Of a stretch of 25,080 bases of DNA, positions 1 through 6,872 are shown one piece after another; position 1 is the stretch's first letter, and each line of letters begins with the position of its first letter. The DNA lies in NCBI GenBank assembly GCA_934661005.1, contig CAKUIK010000034.1:1-25080 (forward strand), in the 5' to 3' direction. A program made the translations under genes and the position numbers. Below the pieces are notes generated by a model. That model ran no database searches, had not been told where the DNA came from, and saw nothing but the letters and a program-made list of their open reading frames with translations. The stretch comes from an uncultured Slackia sp. GTDB lineage: Bacteria; Actinomycetota; Coriobacteriia; Coriobacteriales; Eggerthellaceae.

Positions 1-159
1 CGGGGCGCCTTCGCGCTCAGGGCTTCGGCCCTTCGCGGCGACGAGTTCGGTATTATACGCGCCCCCGGCGCGCCGCGGGCGGGAAACCCTCCCGCACACA
101 GGATGCCGACAACTCCAGCGCGATGGAGCGGAAAGGAAGGATCGAGGGCAGCCCCTTCT

Positions 160-192
160 GAAAGAGAAAGACGGCCGCCCGTGGGGACCGTC
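160..192 (-). terminator. Probable terminator of paaK
   Basis: On the minus strand a GC-rich stem (GACGGTC paired with GGCCGTC, one G-U pair, + positions 170-192) is followed by the pyrimidine tail TTTCTCTTT. It lies about 40 nt beyond the paaK stop. The U-tract is interrupted, so efficiency is uncertain. Confidence 0.5.
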
Positions 193-211
193 CTGGTCGA
201 TTCGCTCTATA

Positions 212-227
212 TATCTATATATAGATA
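212..227. repeat. AT-only perfect palindrome
   Basis: TATCTATATATAGATA is a perfect 16-bp palindrome sitting just past the paaK stop, in a strongly GC-rich context. It could be part of the 3' untranslated region, a protein site or chance. No function is assigned. Confidence 0.4.
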
Positions 228-230
228 CGG

Positions 231-1466
231 TTAGTAACGGCTGTCGAAGATGCGCTTGGTCTTCTTCACGGAACGAGGCAACTCGCCCATCGGAACGCCC
301 TTCGCTTCGGGAGTGCAGCCAATCTTCGCCTTAAAGAGCAGCGCAAGTTCCTGCTCGCACTTTTCCTTGTCTTCGCCTTCAAGCGGCGTTTCGAACAGCA
401 CCGTGAGCACATCGCGGCCATCGATGGCCTCAATCATGACCTGATACTCGGAGCTCGCACCATCGGTGAACGCAATGACTTCCTCGATTTGCGCGGGGAA
501 CATATTGCAGCCCTTGACCTTCACCATGTCGTCGGTTCGACCAGTAAGGGTATCGATGCGAGGATGCTTCAAGCCGCAGGCGCAATCGCCAGGAATGATG
601 CGCGTAAGATCATGCGTACGATAACGAATAAGCGGGGCGCCTTGCTTGCGCAGCGTAGTAAGCACGAGCTCGCCCATCTCTCCGTCGGGCACGGGCTCGC
701 CAGTCTTGGGGTCGACGATCTCGCAATAGACGTAGTCGCCCCAGATATGCATGCCATGGTGTTCGCTGCACGAAATGCCAATGCCCGGTCCGTAAATCTC
801 GGTCAGGCCATAGATGTCGAAAATCTCGACGCCGAGCTCGTTCTCGATGCGACGACGCATCTTCTCGCCCCAACGCTCCGAGCCAATAACGCCCTTACGC
901 AAATCGAGCTTATCGCGCAGGCCGCGCTTCGAGATTTCCTCAGCAAGCAAAAGCGCATAGCTACTCGTGCCCGTGATTACCGTGCTGTGCAAGTCTTGCA
1001 TCATTTGCAGCTGCTTTTCGGTATTGCCCGGACCCATGGGAATAGCCATGGCGCCCAAGCGCTCGCAGCCAAGCTGGAAGCCGATGCCCGCAGTCCACAG
1101 GCCATAGCCGGGGGTAATTTGAATGCGGTCTTTATTGGTAATGCCCGCCGTGCGATAGCAACGCGCGAACATTTCGGCCCAATCGGCAACGTCTTGAGCG
1201 GTATAGGGAATGATGACCGGCGTGCCCGTCGTACCCGAAGAGCTGTGGATGCGCACGACCTCCTCGTCGGGCACCGCCTGAATCCCCAGCGGATACGCTT
1301 CGCGCAAGTCGGCCTTTTCCGAAAACGGGAGCTTTTCGAAATCGGCCTGAGTTTGCACGTCGGACAAATCGATGCCCTGGAACTTCTTGGCATAGAAGGG
1401 AGAGCGGTCTTTCAGGGTTTTGAATTGTTCTTTGATGAGATCGAACTGTTCATCGGTGAGCTGCAT
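231..1466 (-). CDS. paaK: Phenylacetate-CoA ligase family (aryl-acetate:CoA ligase)
   Basis: This 411-residue cytosolic enzyme should join an aryl-acetate (phenylacetate or indoleacetate) to CoA using ATP, giving AMP and PPi, or run in the opposite direction. Visible family marks are the P-loop-like SSSGTTGTP at residues 75-83, YGLTEIYGPG in the middle, RYRTHDLTRI, and the C-terminal hinge GRTDDMVKVKGCNMFP that leads into the small lid domain. The length is slightly short for the family but all core motifs are present. The start is ATG with AAAGG seven bases upstream. It follows luxR on the same strand after a 451-nt gap that holds its own promoter and a leader hairpin. The iorAB genes further upstream make aryl-acetyl-CoA, which is the usual partner activity. 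The exact acid cannot be read from the sequence. Confidence 0.9.
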   Translation of the reverse strand: MQLTDEQFDLIKEQFKTLKDRSPFYAKKFQGIDLSDVQTQADFEKLPFSEKADLREAYPLGIQAVPDEEVVRIHSSSGTTGTPVIIPYTAQDVADWAEMFARCYRTAGITNKDRIQITPGYGLWTAGIGFQLGCERLGAMAIPMGPGNTEKQLQMMQDLHSTVITGTSSYALLLAEEISKRGLRDKLDLRKGVIGSERWGEKMRRRIENELGVEIFDIYGLTEIYGPGIGISCSEHHGMHIWGDYVYCEIVDPKTGEPVPDGEMGELVLTTLRKQGAPLIRYRTHDLTRIIPGDCACGLKHPRIDTLTGRTDDMVKVKGCNMFPAQIEEVIAFTDGASSEYQVMIEAIDGRDVLTVLFETPLEGEDKEKCEQELALLFKAKIGCTPEAKGVPMGELPRSVKKTKRIFDSRY

Positions 1467-1568
1467 GGCACTGCCTTTCGCGCGTGTCTGAATACCTTGC
1501 GGGAAATTGGAGACGCTTCAAGCCTGCAAAAATCAGGGCTTTACGCCATTTCGGCATTCACGTGCACG

Positions 1569-1613
1569 AAAAAAGGCGCCTCAAGCTCGCTGAGCAAACT
1601 TGAAGCTAGAGCC
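1569..1613 (-). terminator. Leader hairpin with T6 tail ahead of paaK (attenuator or sRNA terminator)
   Basis: On the minus strand GCTTCAAG pairs with CTTGAGGC (one G-U pair, 13-nt loop, + positions 1578-1606), followed by GCC and six T (1574-1569). It lies about 100 nt downstream of a promoter and about 100 nt upstream of paaK. That placement suits either premature termination of the paaK leader or the end of a separate RNA of about 106 nt. Confidence 0.5.
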
Positions 1614-1674
1614 ATCGACCAGCCAACGCGGTACGCGCGGCTTTGAGGGATTGTATGTCGAGTGCATTCATCAT
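1606..1674 (-). CDS. Possible 22-codon leader peptide ORF
   Basis: The frame begins ATG ATG right at the predicted transcription start, so it would be leaderless. It encodes a 22-residue peptide starting MMNALDIQ and ending GRWL, and its TAG stop lies in the base of the hairpin at 1569-1613. No ribosome site exists for it. The placement resembles an attenuator peptide, but a chance ORF of this size is common. Confidence 0.2.
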   Translation of the reverse strand: MMNALDIQSLKAARTALAGRWL

Positions 1675-1681
1675 GGGCACT

Positions 1682-1709
1682 ATTGTACGCTAAAGCGCCC
1701 GATGGGCAA
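1682..1709 (-). promoter_or_regulatory. Promoter of the paaK leader
   Basis: TTGCCC (-35, + 1704-1709) and TACAAT (-10, + 1682-1687) are separated by 16 bases on the minus strand. Transcription would begin near 1675, giving a leader of about 210 nt before paaK. The -35 box touches the split repeat at 1708-1732. Confidence 0.5.
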
Positions 1710-1732
1710 GATGCGGAATGAAAGATTCCGCG
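1708..1732. repeat. Split repeat copy A (left flank of the respiratory module)
   Basis: AAGATGCGG, six bases, then AGATTCCGCG. The same two arms in the same order and orientation, with an 11-base centre, occur at 6053-6082. Within this copy GCGGAAT and ATTCCGC are also perfectly self-complementary around GAAAG. The two copies bracket the luxR, FAD reductase and cytochrome genes. Confidence 0.6.
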
Positions 1733-1917
1733 AGCGGACTTGGCGCATGGCAACGTTCGGCGCGATCGCCCTTTTCGCGTTGAGTGCAATTATTCCAACC
1801 TAGTGAACAGGGCATGGTTCATCGCGCCATAACGAAACAGCTTGGCATTCGGCCGCAACCGCAATTCGCAAGCGCGCAGCGGAGCTACATCTGCCGTGCG
1901 ACGAACCGAAGCGGGCC

Positions 1918-3345
1918 CTAAGACGCCATCTCGGATTCGACGATATCGAGCAAATCCTGATGAGTGTGGATATCGAGCTTCGCATAGATATGTTTGACGT
2001 GCGCCTTCACCGTGTTGCGTGAAACCGTGAGCTGCTCCTGAATATAAAAGCTATCGCGACCGCGGGCGAGCATCTCGAACACTTCCCTCTCACGAGGGGT
2101 AAGCGAGGCTCGATCAGCAATGGCCGAGCATGCTTGCTCGAATGTCGCACGAGACGCCTCTTCAATATTGGTCGACTGCGCGTCGACGACTTCGGTCACG
2201 CCGTTGATGGTATCAATGAAGCTGAAATTCTTCAGGCCAATAAGCGCATATGCCGCGAACCCAAGAACGAGCGCGCCTGTTACCAGCTGCACAGCAACGG
2301 GATGCGTCAACGAGGTCGTGTTCGCCCATACGCCAATTGCCGCACCGACGATGCTGCCAAGCGCCGACACGCCTCGGCCCCATGCAATAGTCGCAACCGA
2401 CGCGCGAGCATTGCGCCCGCCAACCGCGGCGAGCACCACCCAGCCAACCACGTCAAACAAGGCATTGCCGCATGAAAGAAGCGATACACTTGCGGTGTAT
2501 GCCCATGTGGCAGAAATCGTGGTAGCAAAGAAACCAGCAAGCACGAAGAGCACCGATACCTGTGCGAGCAGGTCGCTTTTCATGAGTTTGCCAGACGAAG
2601 CGATAGTGGCAACGGCCAAAATACCAACGGGCACAATGGAGAAGAAGTCAGCCAGAGGCGCGCCGTTCACTTCCCCAAAACGAAGCGAGAAGCCAAAGGC
2701 CACGCGAAAGAAGAACAAGCAGATGAACAGTTGAGAACCAAGCGCCAAAAACGACGAAGGCTGCGTAATGGCAATATCGGCCGGAGAATCGGAAGCCTGG
2801 ACATTGATGAGCACGGATTTCGCGGTACCATGCGCGAGCAACAGCGCGATGATGGGGGCTACGAAAAACGCAAGCAGCCCGATGCTTGCGGGCAAAACCC
2901 ATGCCGCATATCCAAACGCGCAGTTGCCCAAGAAGGCAAGCGTGACGATTTGGGCAATAACGGGAATCGAGAAACGCGAGAGCGCCACACCAACGACAAC
3001 GCTCACCCATCCACGCGCAGCTGACGCGGCGCACGACGATGCCACGAGCAACCAAGGGGATTGAATCGCGAACGACACGGCAACGCCCGCAAACCCAACG
3101 ACCAAAAACACAAACGCAGCGATATTGACGACATGGGAATCGAGCAAAGACGATCGGAAAGAAGCCACCAAGGCAACGATAACCAAGCACGCCACTTTTG
3201 CGAAAACCGATATATCTCGCGCATACGTGAACACATGGTCGAACAAAGGAAACGCCGAAATATTCATGAAGCTCGAGGTCGCAAGCACGAGACAGAGCGC
3301 CGCCGTTGTGCGCCAAAACGCTGCATCATAGACACGCTCGCTCAT
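1918..3345 (-). CDS. Membrane-spanning LuxR-family transcriptional regulator
   Basis: This 475-residue protein has about eleven or twelve hydrophobic segments over residues 10-390 and ends in a LuxR/NarL-type helix-turn-helix (ASLTPREREVFEMLARG, then VSRNTVKAHVKHIYAKLDI, roughly residues 412-470). Such transporter-like sensor-regulators are abundant in Eggerthellaceae beside flavin-dependent reductases and are thought to switch on the neighbouring reductase when its substrate is present. The ligand and target are inferred here from position only. The ATG start has AAAGG five bases upstream and an extended -10 promoter about 40 nt ahead. It lies downstream of the FAD reductase on the same strand but behind a terminator hairpin, so it is probably transcribed separately. 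Confidence 0.85.
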   Translation of the reverse strand: MSERVYDAAFWRTTAALCLVLATSSFMNISAFPLFDHVFTYARDISVFAKVACLVIVALVASFRSSLLDSHVVNIAAFVFLVVGFAGVAVSFAIQSPWLLVASSCAASAARGWVSVVVGVALSRFSIPVIAQIVTLAFLGNCAFGYAAWVLPASIGLLAFFVAPIIALLLAHGTAKSVLINVQASDSPADIAITQPSSFLALGSQLFICLFFFRVAFGFSLRFGEVNGAPLADFFSIVPVGILAVATIASSGKLMKSDLLAQVSVLFVLAGFFATTISATWAYTASVSLLSCGNALFDVVGWVVLAAVGGRNARASVATIAWGRGVSALGSIVGAAIGVWANTTSLTHPVAVQLVTGALVLGFAAYALIGLKNFSFIDTINGVTEVVDAQSTNIEEASRATFEQACSAIADRASLTPREREVFEMLARGRDSFYIQEQLTVSRNTVKAHVKHIYAKLDIHTHQDLLDIVESEMAS

Positions 3346-3382
3346 GGCTGCCTTTCAAACGATTTCCCTGGTAAACCGTGCC

Positions 3383-3391
3383 ATTGTAGCA
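3383..3391 (-). promoter_or_regulatory. Extended -10 promoter of the luxR gene
   Basis: TGCTACAAT on the minus strand is an extended -10 (TG-N-TACAAT). Transcription would start near 3376, leaving a leader of about 30 nt. The 9-mer TTTACCAGG follows at once (+ 3367-3375) and recurs upstream of the cytochrome gene at 5990-5998. Confidence 0.5.
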
Positions 3392-3457
3392 AAAACCCGA
3401 CGCCCCAGAGAGGAAGGGCGCCGGGCGGGCGCCTTTCGACGCCAGAGGGGAAAGACT

Positions 3458-3486
3458 CGCTCGCGCATAAAGGGAAAACGCGAGCG
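3458..3486. promoter_or_regulatory. Inverted repeat upstream of luxR
   Basis: CGCTCGCG and CGCGAGCG form a perfect 8-bp inverted repeat with a 13-base centre, about 70 bp upstream of the luxR -10 box. It could be an operator or a second RNA hairpin behind the FAD reductase gene. There is no T-tract. Confidence 0.35.
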
Positions 3487-3516
3487 GTCTGCGAATTGAT
3501 GAGAGAAAGAAGAAGG

Positions 3517-3553
3517 CGCGCCCACACTTTCCGAAAGAGGAAACGTGGGCGCG
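3517..3553 (-). terminator. Terminator of the cytochrome-FAD reductase operon
   Basis: CGCGCCCAC and GTGGGCGCG form a perfect 9-bp stem, extended by further pairs, 12 nt beyond the FAD reductase stop. On the minus strand it is followed by CCTTCTTCTTTCTC, a U-rich but interrupted tail. Confidence 0.6.
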
Positions 3554-3564
3554 GAATGCGTCCT

Positions 3565-5274
3565 TTACGCCTGGCCAGTCGCGGCAAGCATGCCGGCACG
3601 ACGACCAAACGTCATGGTGCGGCCCGCAGCGAGACCCGTCATAAGATTCGGGTAGCTCACACTGAAGAAACCGCCCGAGTCGTTGCCGACCAGATACAGG
3701 CCATCGATTTGCTCACCTGCTTCGTTTACCGGATGCATGTCGGTATTGATGGGGCAGCCGTCGATGGTGGCTAAGAACCACGCACCGGTGCGCACGCCGT
3801 AGTACGGCGGATGCGTCAGCGAAGTGAGACGGTAGGGCTCTTTGTTGTAATCTTCGTCTTTGCCCTGCTCGGCGAATTTGTTATAGCGTTCCCAGGTAGC
3901 AACGGTCGCTTCCACGGGAAGATTCAGCTTAGCCGCAAGCTCTTCCATGGTGTCGGCCTTCTGAATATAGCCGGCTTCCTCGAGCTGGTCGAACGTGCCC
4001 TGCATGGCAGAAATATCTTTGTTCGACGGAGCGCCGTTATCAAAGGGATACAAACGGCAGCAACCAACTTCGTTAAGCTGCTTGACCTGCGCGACGTAAT
4101 CGGAATCCCAAATGTCGACATACGTGTGGTACGGCTGCATGAAAGCCGAGTGCAGCATGTAATCATACGGACCGCTCTCGTTGCAGAAGCGCTTGCCCTG
4201 CAAGTTCACCTTGAGGAACGGCTGCTCGCCGAACCAGAACCACTTGCCCACCAGGTCACTGCCGGCAACTTCATCGGGCTTGCAGCACGCACGATTGAAA
4301 GTGACAGCACAGCCCAAGGGGTCGATAGTCGCGCCGCACCACATAGCGGCCTTGATGCCATCGCCCGTGCAGCTGCCGCCAATGGGGATGTTGATCTTAA
4401 GGCGGTTGTTCCATGCCTGGCGAGCTTCAACCATTTCAGTGTTCGCGACATAGCCGCCCGTCGCAAGAATAACGCCCTTCGAAGCGTTCACACGAATATA
4501 GTGCAGGTCGTTGCCATCGCGGCAAATAACGCCGGTCACGCGACCCGATTCATCCTGCTCGCATTTCACGAGCATGGTGTCATAACGAATCTCGGCACCG
4601 TTTTCGATAGCGTAATCGCGCATGGTGTTGCCGAGCGAGACTTCTTTATCGTCGACAAGCTTTTGGGGGCTGTGGCCCGTAGCCCATGCCTTATCGCGAG
4701 CGCCCTGGCCCTCAGTGCCAACGGAGCCCTCGAAGCGCATCTTGAATTTACCGTCGCGCTCGATGATGTCGGACAGCCAGTTAATCATGTCGCCCGACTC
4801 GTCAACCCACAGCTTGATAAGGTCATAATTCACGAAGCCGTTCGCATAGCGCACGATGTCTTCCATGATTTCCATCTTATCGATCTCGAACTGAGGGAAT
4901 TCGCTGAACGATTCGAGTTGGTAGCGCGAATTAACGGCGCCGAGGTCTTCGCGAGGCCCGGCGATTTTGCTCATTTGCTCAATGCCGAGCACGCGCGCGC
5001 CGTTTTCGGCAGCGGACATAAGGGCAGGCAGACCGCCAGTGCGCAGGCCCACGACAACAACTTCGCAGTCGAGCGTTTCGGTGATTTCGGCCTCGTCGAT
5101 TTGAGGGGCTTCGCCGAGCCAGCTCGGAGTCGACGGACGCTGGCTGGTCTCGTTTTTGATGGGTTCGTTGCTTTCGTAGCCTTTCCCGCAACCCGAAAGG
5201 GAGCCAGCGGCAGCGGCAACCAGGGCGGCAGCACCGGCGCCCTTGAAGAAATTACGGCGAGATACGTTACTCAT
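3565..5274 (-). CDS. Tat-exported FAD-dependent fumarate-reductase-like oxidoreductase
   Basis: This 569-residue flavoprotein likely reduces an organic electron acceptor on the outer face of the membrane. SRRNFFKG at residues 5-12 is a Tat signal and LSGC at 26-29 is a lipobox, so it may be a Tat-exported lipoprotein. The FAD-binding fold begins at VVVVGLRTGG (residues 72-81), where the second glycine of GxGxxG is Arg78. KVNLQGKRFCNE is the family's middle motif. The C-terminal flavin segment is GLYLVGNDSGGFFSVSYP (525-542) followed by GLAAGRTMTFGR. Its Tyr-Pro resembles ketosteroid dehydrogenase-type members more than fumarate reductases. The ATG overlaps the cytochrome gene by 8 nt, with GGGAGG six bases upstream, so the two are translated together. 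The cytochrome should feed it electrons from the quinone pool. The substrate is unknown; an aryl-acrylate is possible from context. Confidence 0.85.
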   Translation of the reverse strand: MSNVSRRNFFKGAGAAALVAAAAGSLSGCGKGYESNEPIKNETSQRPSTPSWLGEAPQIDEAEITETLDCEVVVVGLRTGGLPALMSAAENGARVLGIEQMSKIAGPREDLGAVNSRYQLESFSEFPQFEIDKMEIMEDIVRYANGFVNYDLIKLWVDESGDMINWLSDIIERDGKFKMRFEGSVGTEGQGARDKAWATGHSPQKLVDDKEVSLGNTMRDYAIENGAEIRYDTMLVKCEQDESGRVTGVICRDGNDLHYIRVNASKGVILATGGYVANTEMVEARQAWNNRLKINIPIGGSCTGDGIKAAMWCGATIDPLGCAVTFNRACCKPDEVAGSDLVGKWFWFGEQPFLKVNLQGKRFCNESGPYDYMLHSAFMQPYHTYVDIWDSDYVAQVKQLNEVGCCRLYPFDNGAPSNKDISAMQGTFDQLEEAGYIQKADTMEELAAKLNLPVEATVATWERYNKFAEQGKDEDYNKEPYRLTSLTHPPYYGVRTGAWFLATIDGCPINTDMHPVNEAGEQIDGLYLVGNDSGGFFSVSYPNLMTGLAAGRTMTFGRRAGMLAATGQA

Positions 5275-5875
5275 TGGTGGCCTCCCAACCTTCGGGCAGG
5301 TTCAAGTCGTGGCATTTAGCGCAGTACAGGGTGCTCGTCTCATGTGATTTGTGGCAATCGCCGCATTCGAGCTGGTTGTCCTGATGACTGGAATGCGGGT
5401 TGTATTTGGCGTCGTTGCCCTCAAAGCCCCACGTAGCGTTCACGACATCGCTCATATTGTGGCAGCCGTCGTTAGTGCAGAACTCTTCGGTAGCGATTTC
5501 CTTGCCCGTATTCAGCATGCCATCGTCGGTCATGGGGTAGTCGTCGGCTACCCATGTGCATACCTCGGTAAGCTGTTCAGTGATAACCGGATTGTGGCAA
5601 TCGAGGCAATTCTTGCCCGCCTCGGCATGCTGCGTTACCAACATGCCCGCATCACCCGATGAGTAGCTTTCGACGTACTTGTCCATCGGGCTGTGGCAAA
5701 TGGCGTTGCAGAAACTCGGCTGCTCGTGCCACACCCAAAAACCCGCGCCGGCAAGCACCAACACGACGGCGACAGTGCCAGCCACAATGGCCGACTTCTT
5801 CTTGTTCTTCCCTTTGGGCGCATGATCCGCATCGGTCGGCGCCGCGACGCGCTGGCCTTCGTTTTCCTCGGTCAT
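5267..5875 (-). CDS. NapC/NrfH-like membrane-anchored multihaem cytochrome c
   Basis: The 202-residue protein has a charged N-terminus, one membrane helix (about residues 29-49) and an external domain with five candidate haem sites: CNAICH at 56-61 with a nearby SPM, CLDCH, CTNDGCH, CGDCH and CAKCH. The first is CX3CH and the third CX4CH; the others are standard CXXCH. Proteins of this type take electrons from menaquinol and pass them to a periplasmic-side reductase, here most simply the overlapping FAD reductase. The start at 5875 is chosen because AAGAAGGGGG precedes it; an upstream in-frame start at 5932 would place the predicted -10 box inside the gene. The first two genes of this operon are thus cytochrome then reductase. 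Confidence 0.85.
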   Translation of the reverse strand: MTEENEGQRVAAPTDADHAPKGKNKKKSAIVAGTVAVVLVLAGAGFWVWHEQPSFCNAICHSPMDKYVESYSSGDAGMLVTQHAEAGKNCLDCHNPVITEQLTEVCTWVADDYPMTDDGMLNTGKEIATEEFCTNDGCHNMSDVVNATWGFEGNDAKYNPHSSHQDNQLECGDCHKSHETSTLYCAKCHDLNLPEGWEATNE

Positions 5876-5930
5876 TGGTCCCCCTTCTTTATTCGCGGTT
5901 TTGCCGCGTTTTGCGGCTTCAACGCTGCCC

Positions 5931-5936
5931 ACTATG
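5931..5936 (-). promoter_or_regulatory. Candidate -10 box of the cytochrome-reductase operon
   Basis: CATAGT on the minus strand has no recognisable -35 box at the proper distance. A start near 5924 would place the palindrome at 5959-5977 at about -44, as expected for an activator-dependent promoter. This is inference. Confidence 0.3.
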
Positions 5937-5958
5937 GCCGATTTCTTCGCGCGCGCCT

Positions 5959-5977
5959 ATTACCCCCGCGGGGTAAT
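5959..5977. promoter_or_regulatory. Operator-like palindrome ATTACCCC-N3-GGGGTAAT
   Basis: A perfect inverted repeat with 8-bp arms and a 3-base centre, 84-102 bp upstream of the cytochrome start. TACCCC/GGGGTA half-sites with a short spacer resemble the TAC...GTA geometry bound by NarL/LuxR-type helix-turn-helix proteins. A LuxR regulator is encoded in the same module. Confidence 0.55.
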
Positions 5978-6006
5978 TTCTGCGTTTTGCCTGGTAAATG
6001 CAGAAA
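5977..6006. promoter_or_regulatory. Second inverted repeat upstream of the cytochrome gene
   Basis: TTTCTGC-N-TTT and AAA-N-GCAGAAA are inverted repeats around an 8-base centre and abut the palindrome at 5959-5977. The centre carries CCTGGTAAA, also found at the luxR transcription start. It could be a second operator or part of the iorB 3' hairpin complex. Confidence 0.4.
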
Positions 6007-6036
6007 TCCCGCACGCATGGAACACGTGCGGGATTT
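6004..6036 (-). terminator. Probable terminator of the purE-iorAB operon
   Basis: AAATCCCGCACG and CGTGCGGGATTT form a perfect 12-bp stem with a 9-base loop, about 80 nt beyond the iorB stop. The minus-strand tail is short (TTT CTGCATTT). The stem is symmetric and could act in both directions. Confidence 0.55.
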
Positions 6037-6052
6037 CTTGAATTCAAAGGGG

Positions 6053-6082
6053 AAGATGCGGTCGCAAGCGACAGATTCCGCG
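6053..6082. repeat. Split repeat copy B (right flank of the respiratory module)
   Basis: AAGATGCGG, eleven bases (including TCGC-AA-GCGA), then AGATTCCGCG. Both arms match copy A at 1708-1732 exactly and in the same orientation. It lies 33 nt beyond the iorB stop. Confidence 0.6.
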
Positions 6083-6114
6083 TCTGAGAACGGATCTTGC
6101 AGCCAGAAGCGACC

Positions 6115-6729
6115 CTACCGAAGACCCAATTCCTTGCACACGGCATCGACTGCCGCAAGGTTCATATCGACGAATTTCGGCTTCACGCATACGCGAATGG
6201 CCTCTTTGAATTCGTCGAGCGAAATACCCAAGAGAGGATTGCCCTGGGCGTCGCGCTGGGCGATAGCGACGGTAAGCAGCACGATATTGAGGGCTTTCGG
6301 ATTGCCAACAAGCTTGAGCAGCGAGGCCTCGTCAACCACGATGGTTTCGCCTTCGCGCTCTTTCAAGGCCGCCAACACGGGGTCGGCGGCATACACCGTT
6401 TTCGACAGCGATGCCGTAACGGGCTGCTTCACGCTCGACGCCGTGACAAGAACTCCCCGCGCAGAGAGGAGCCCCATCATGCGCGCAGCCTCGCCTGGCT
6501 CGAAAGCGATGAGCATATCAGCCGCGCCCGCATTCACCAGCGGCGAGGCGACGCGCTCGCCTTCGTTGCCCATGCGAACATGGCTCGTCACGCTTCCGCC
6601 ACGCTGGGCCATGCCGATCGTTTCAGCAGTACGCACGTGCCAGCCGCGCGCTTGCGCAGCCTGGGCAAGTATTTTCGCGGCAAGCACGGTTCCCTGTCCG
6701 CCGATGCCGGTGAGCACTACATTCTTCAT
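6115..6729 (-). CDS. iorB: Indolepyruvate:ferredoxin oxidoreductase, beta (gamma-domain) subunit
   Basis: The 204-residue subunit belongs to the pyruvate/ketoisovalerate oxidoreductase gamma-domain family and begins MKNVVLTGIGGQGTVLAAKILAQ, the usual glycine-rich opening, followed by AETIGMAQRGGSVTSHVRMG, which is typical of IorB. With IorA it oxidatively decarboxylates aryl-pyruvates from aromatic amino acid transamination to aryl-acetyl-CoA, reducing ferredoxin in the cytosol. The ATG at 6729 is preferred because GGAG lies nine bases upstream; a TTG five codons earlier overlaps that ribosome site. It follows iorA after a 143-nt gap, rather long for an operon, which contains a possible 29-codon ORF ending ATGA-fashion on the iorB start. 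The downstream flank carries repeat copy B and a terminator. Confidence 0.9.
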   Translation of the reverse strand: MKNVVLTGIGGQGTVLAAKILAQAAQARGWHVRTAETIGMAQRGGSVTSHVRMGNEGERVASPLVNAGAADMLIAFEPGEAARMMGLLSARGVLVTASSVKQPVTASLSKTVYAADPVLAALKEREGETIVVDEASLLKLVGNPKALNIVLLTVAIAQRDAQGNPLLGISLDEFKEAIRVCVKPKFVDMNLAAVDAVCKELGLR

Positions 6730-6872
6730 TGGGTACCACTCCAATAATTGTCGGTCTTACAAAAGTCGGCGTGCGAGCATCCGACGGAACGGCCCTCCGC
6801 GAAAACGCGACACATCTTGGCCGAGAGCAGCAGCCGAAATCGCCCGGCGCGCCAACCGCGCGCCAACGACAG

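Larger units (their letters stand above)
1467..1917. other. 451-nt gap between luxR and paaK: leader region
   Basis: No convincing protein gene is present. Read on the minus strand the gap holds, in order: the luxR 3' flank with no obvious terminator, a split repeat (1708-1732), a sigma70-like promoter (1682-1709), a possible 22-codon leader ORF (1606-1674), a hairpin followed by six T (1569-1613), and about 100 nt leading to the paaK ribosome site. Confidence 0.6.

Noticed and set aside
1..234. Frame 1 open from the left edge to a stop at 232-234
   Set aside because: Its composition is low-complexity Arg/Pro/Ala with no motif, it runs through hairpins and an AT palindrome, and it ends over the paaK stop. 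Open frames of this length are common at high GC.
3811..5319. Plus-strand open frame of 502 codons opposite the FAD reductase
   Set aside because: It is an antisense shadow. The minus strand has Tat, FAD and flavin-segment motifs, and the plus frame has none.
1918..5875. Transposase or integrase as the source of the module
   Set aside because: No such gene or terminal inverted repeat is visible. Only the direct split repeats at 1708 and 6053 hint at insertion.
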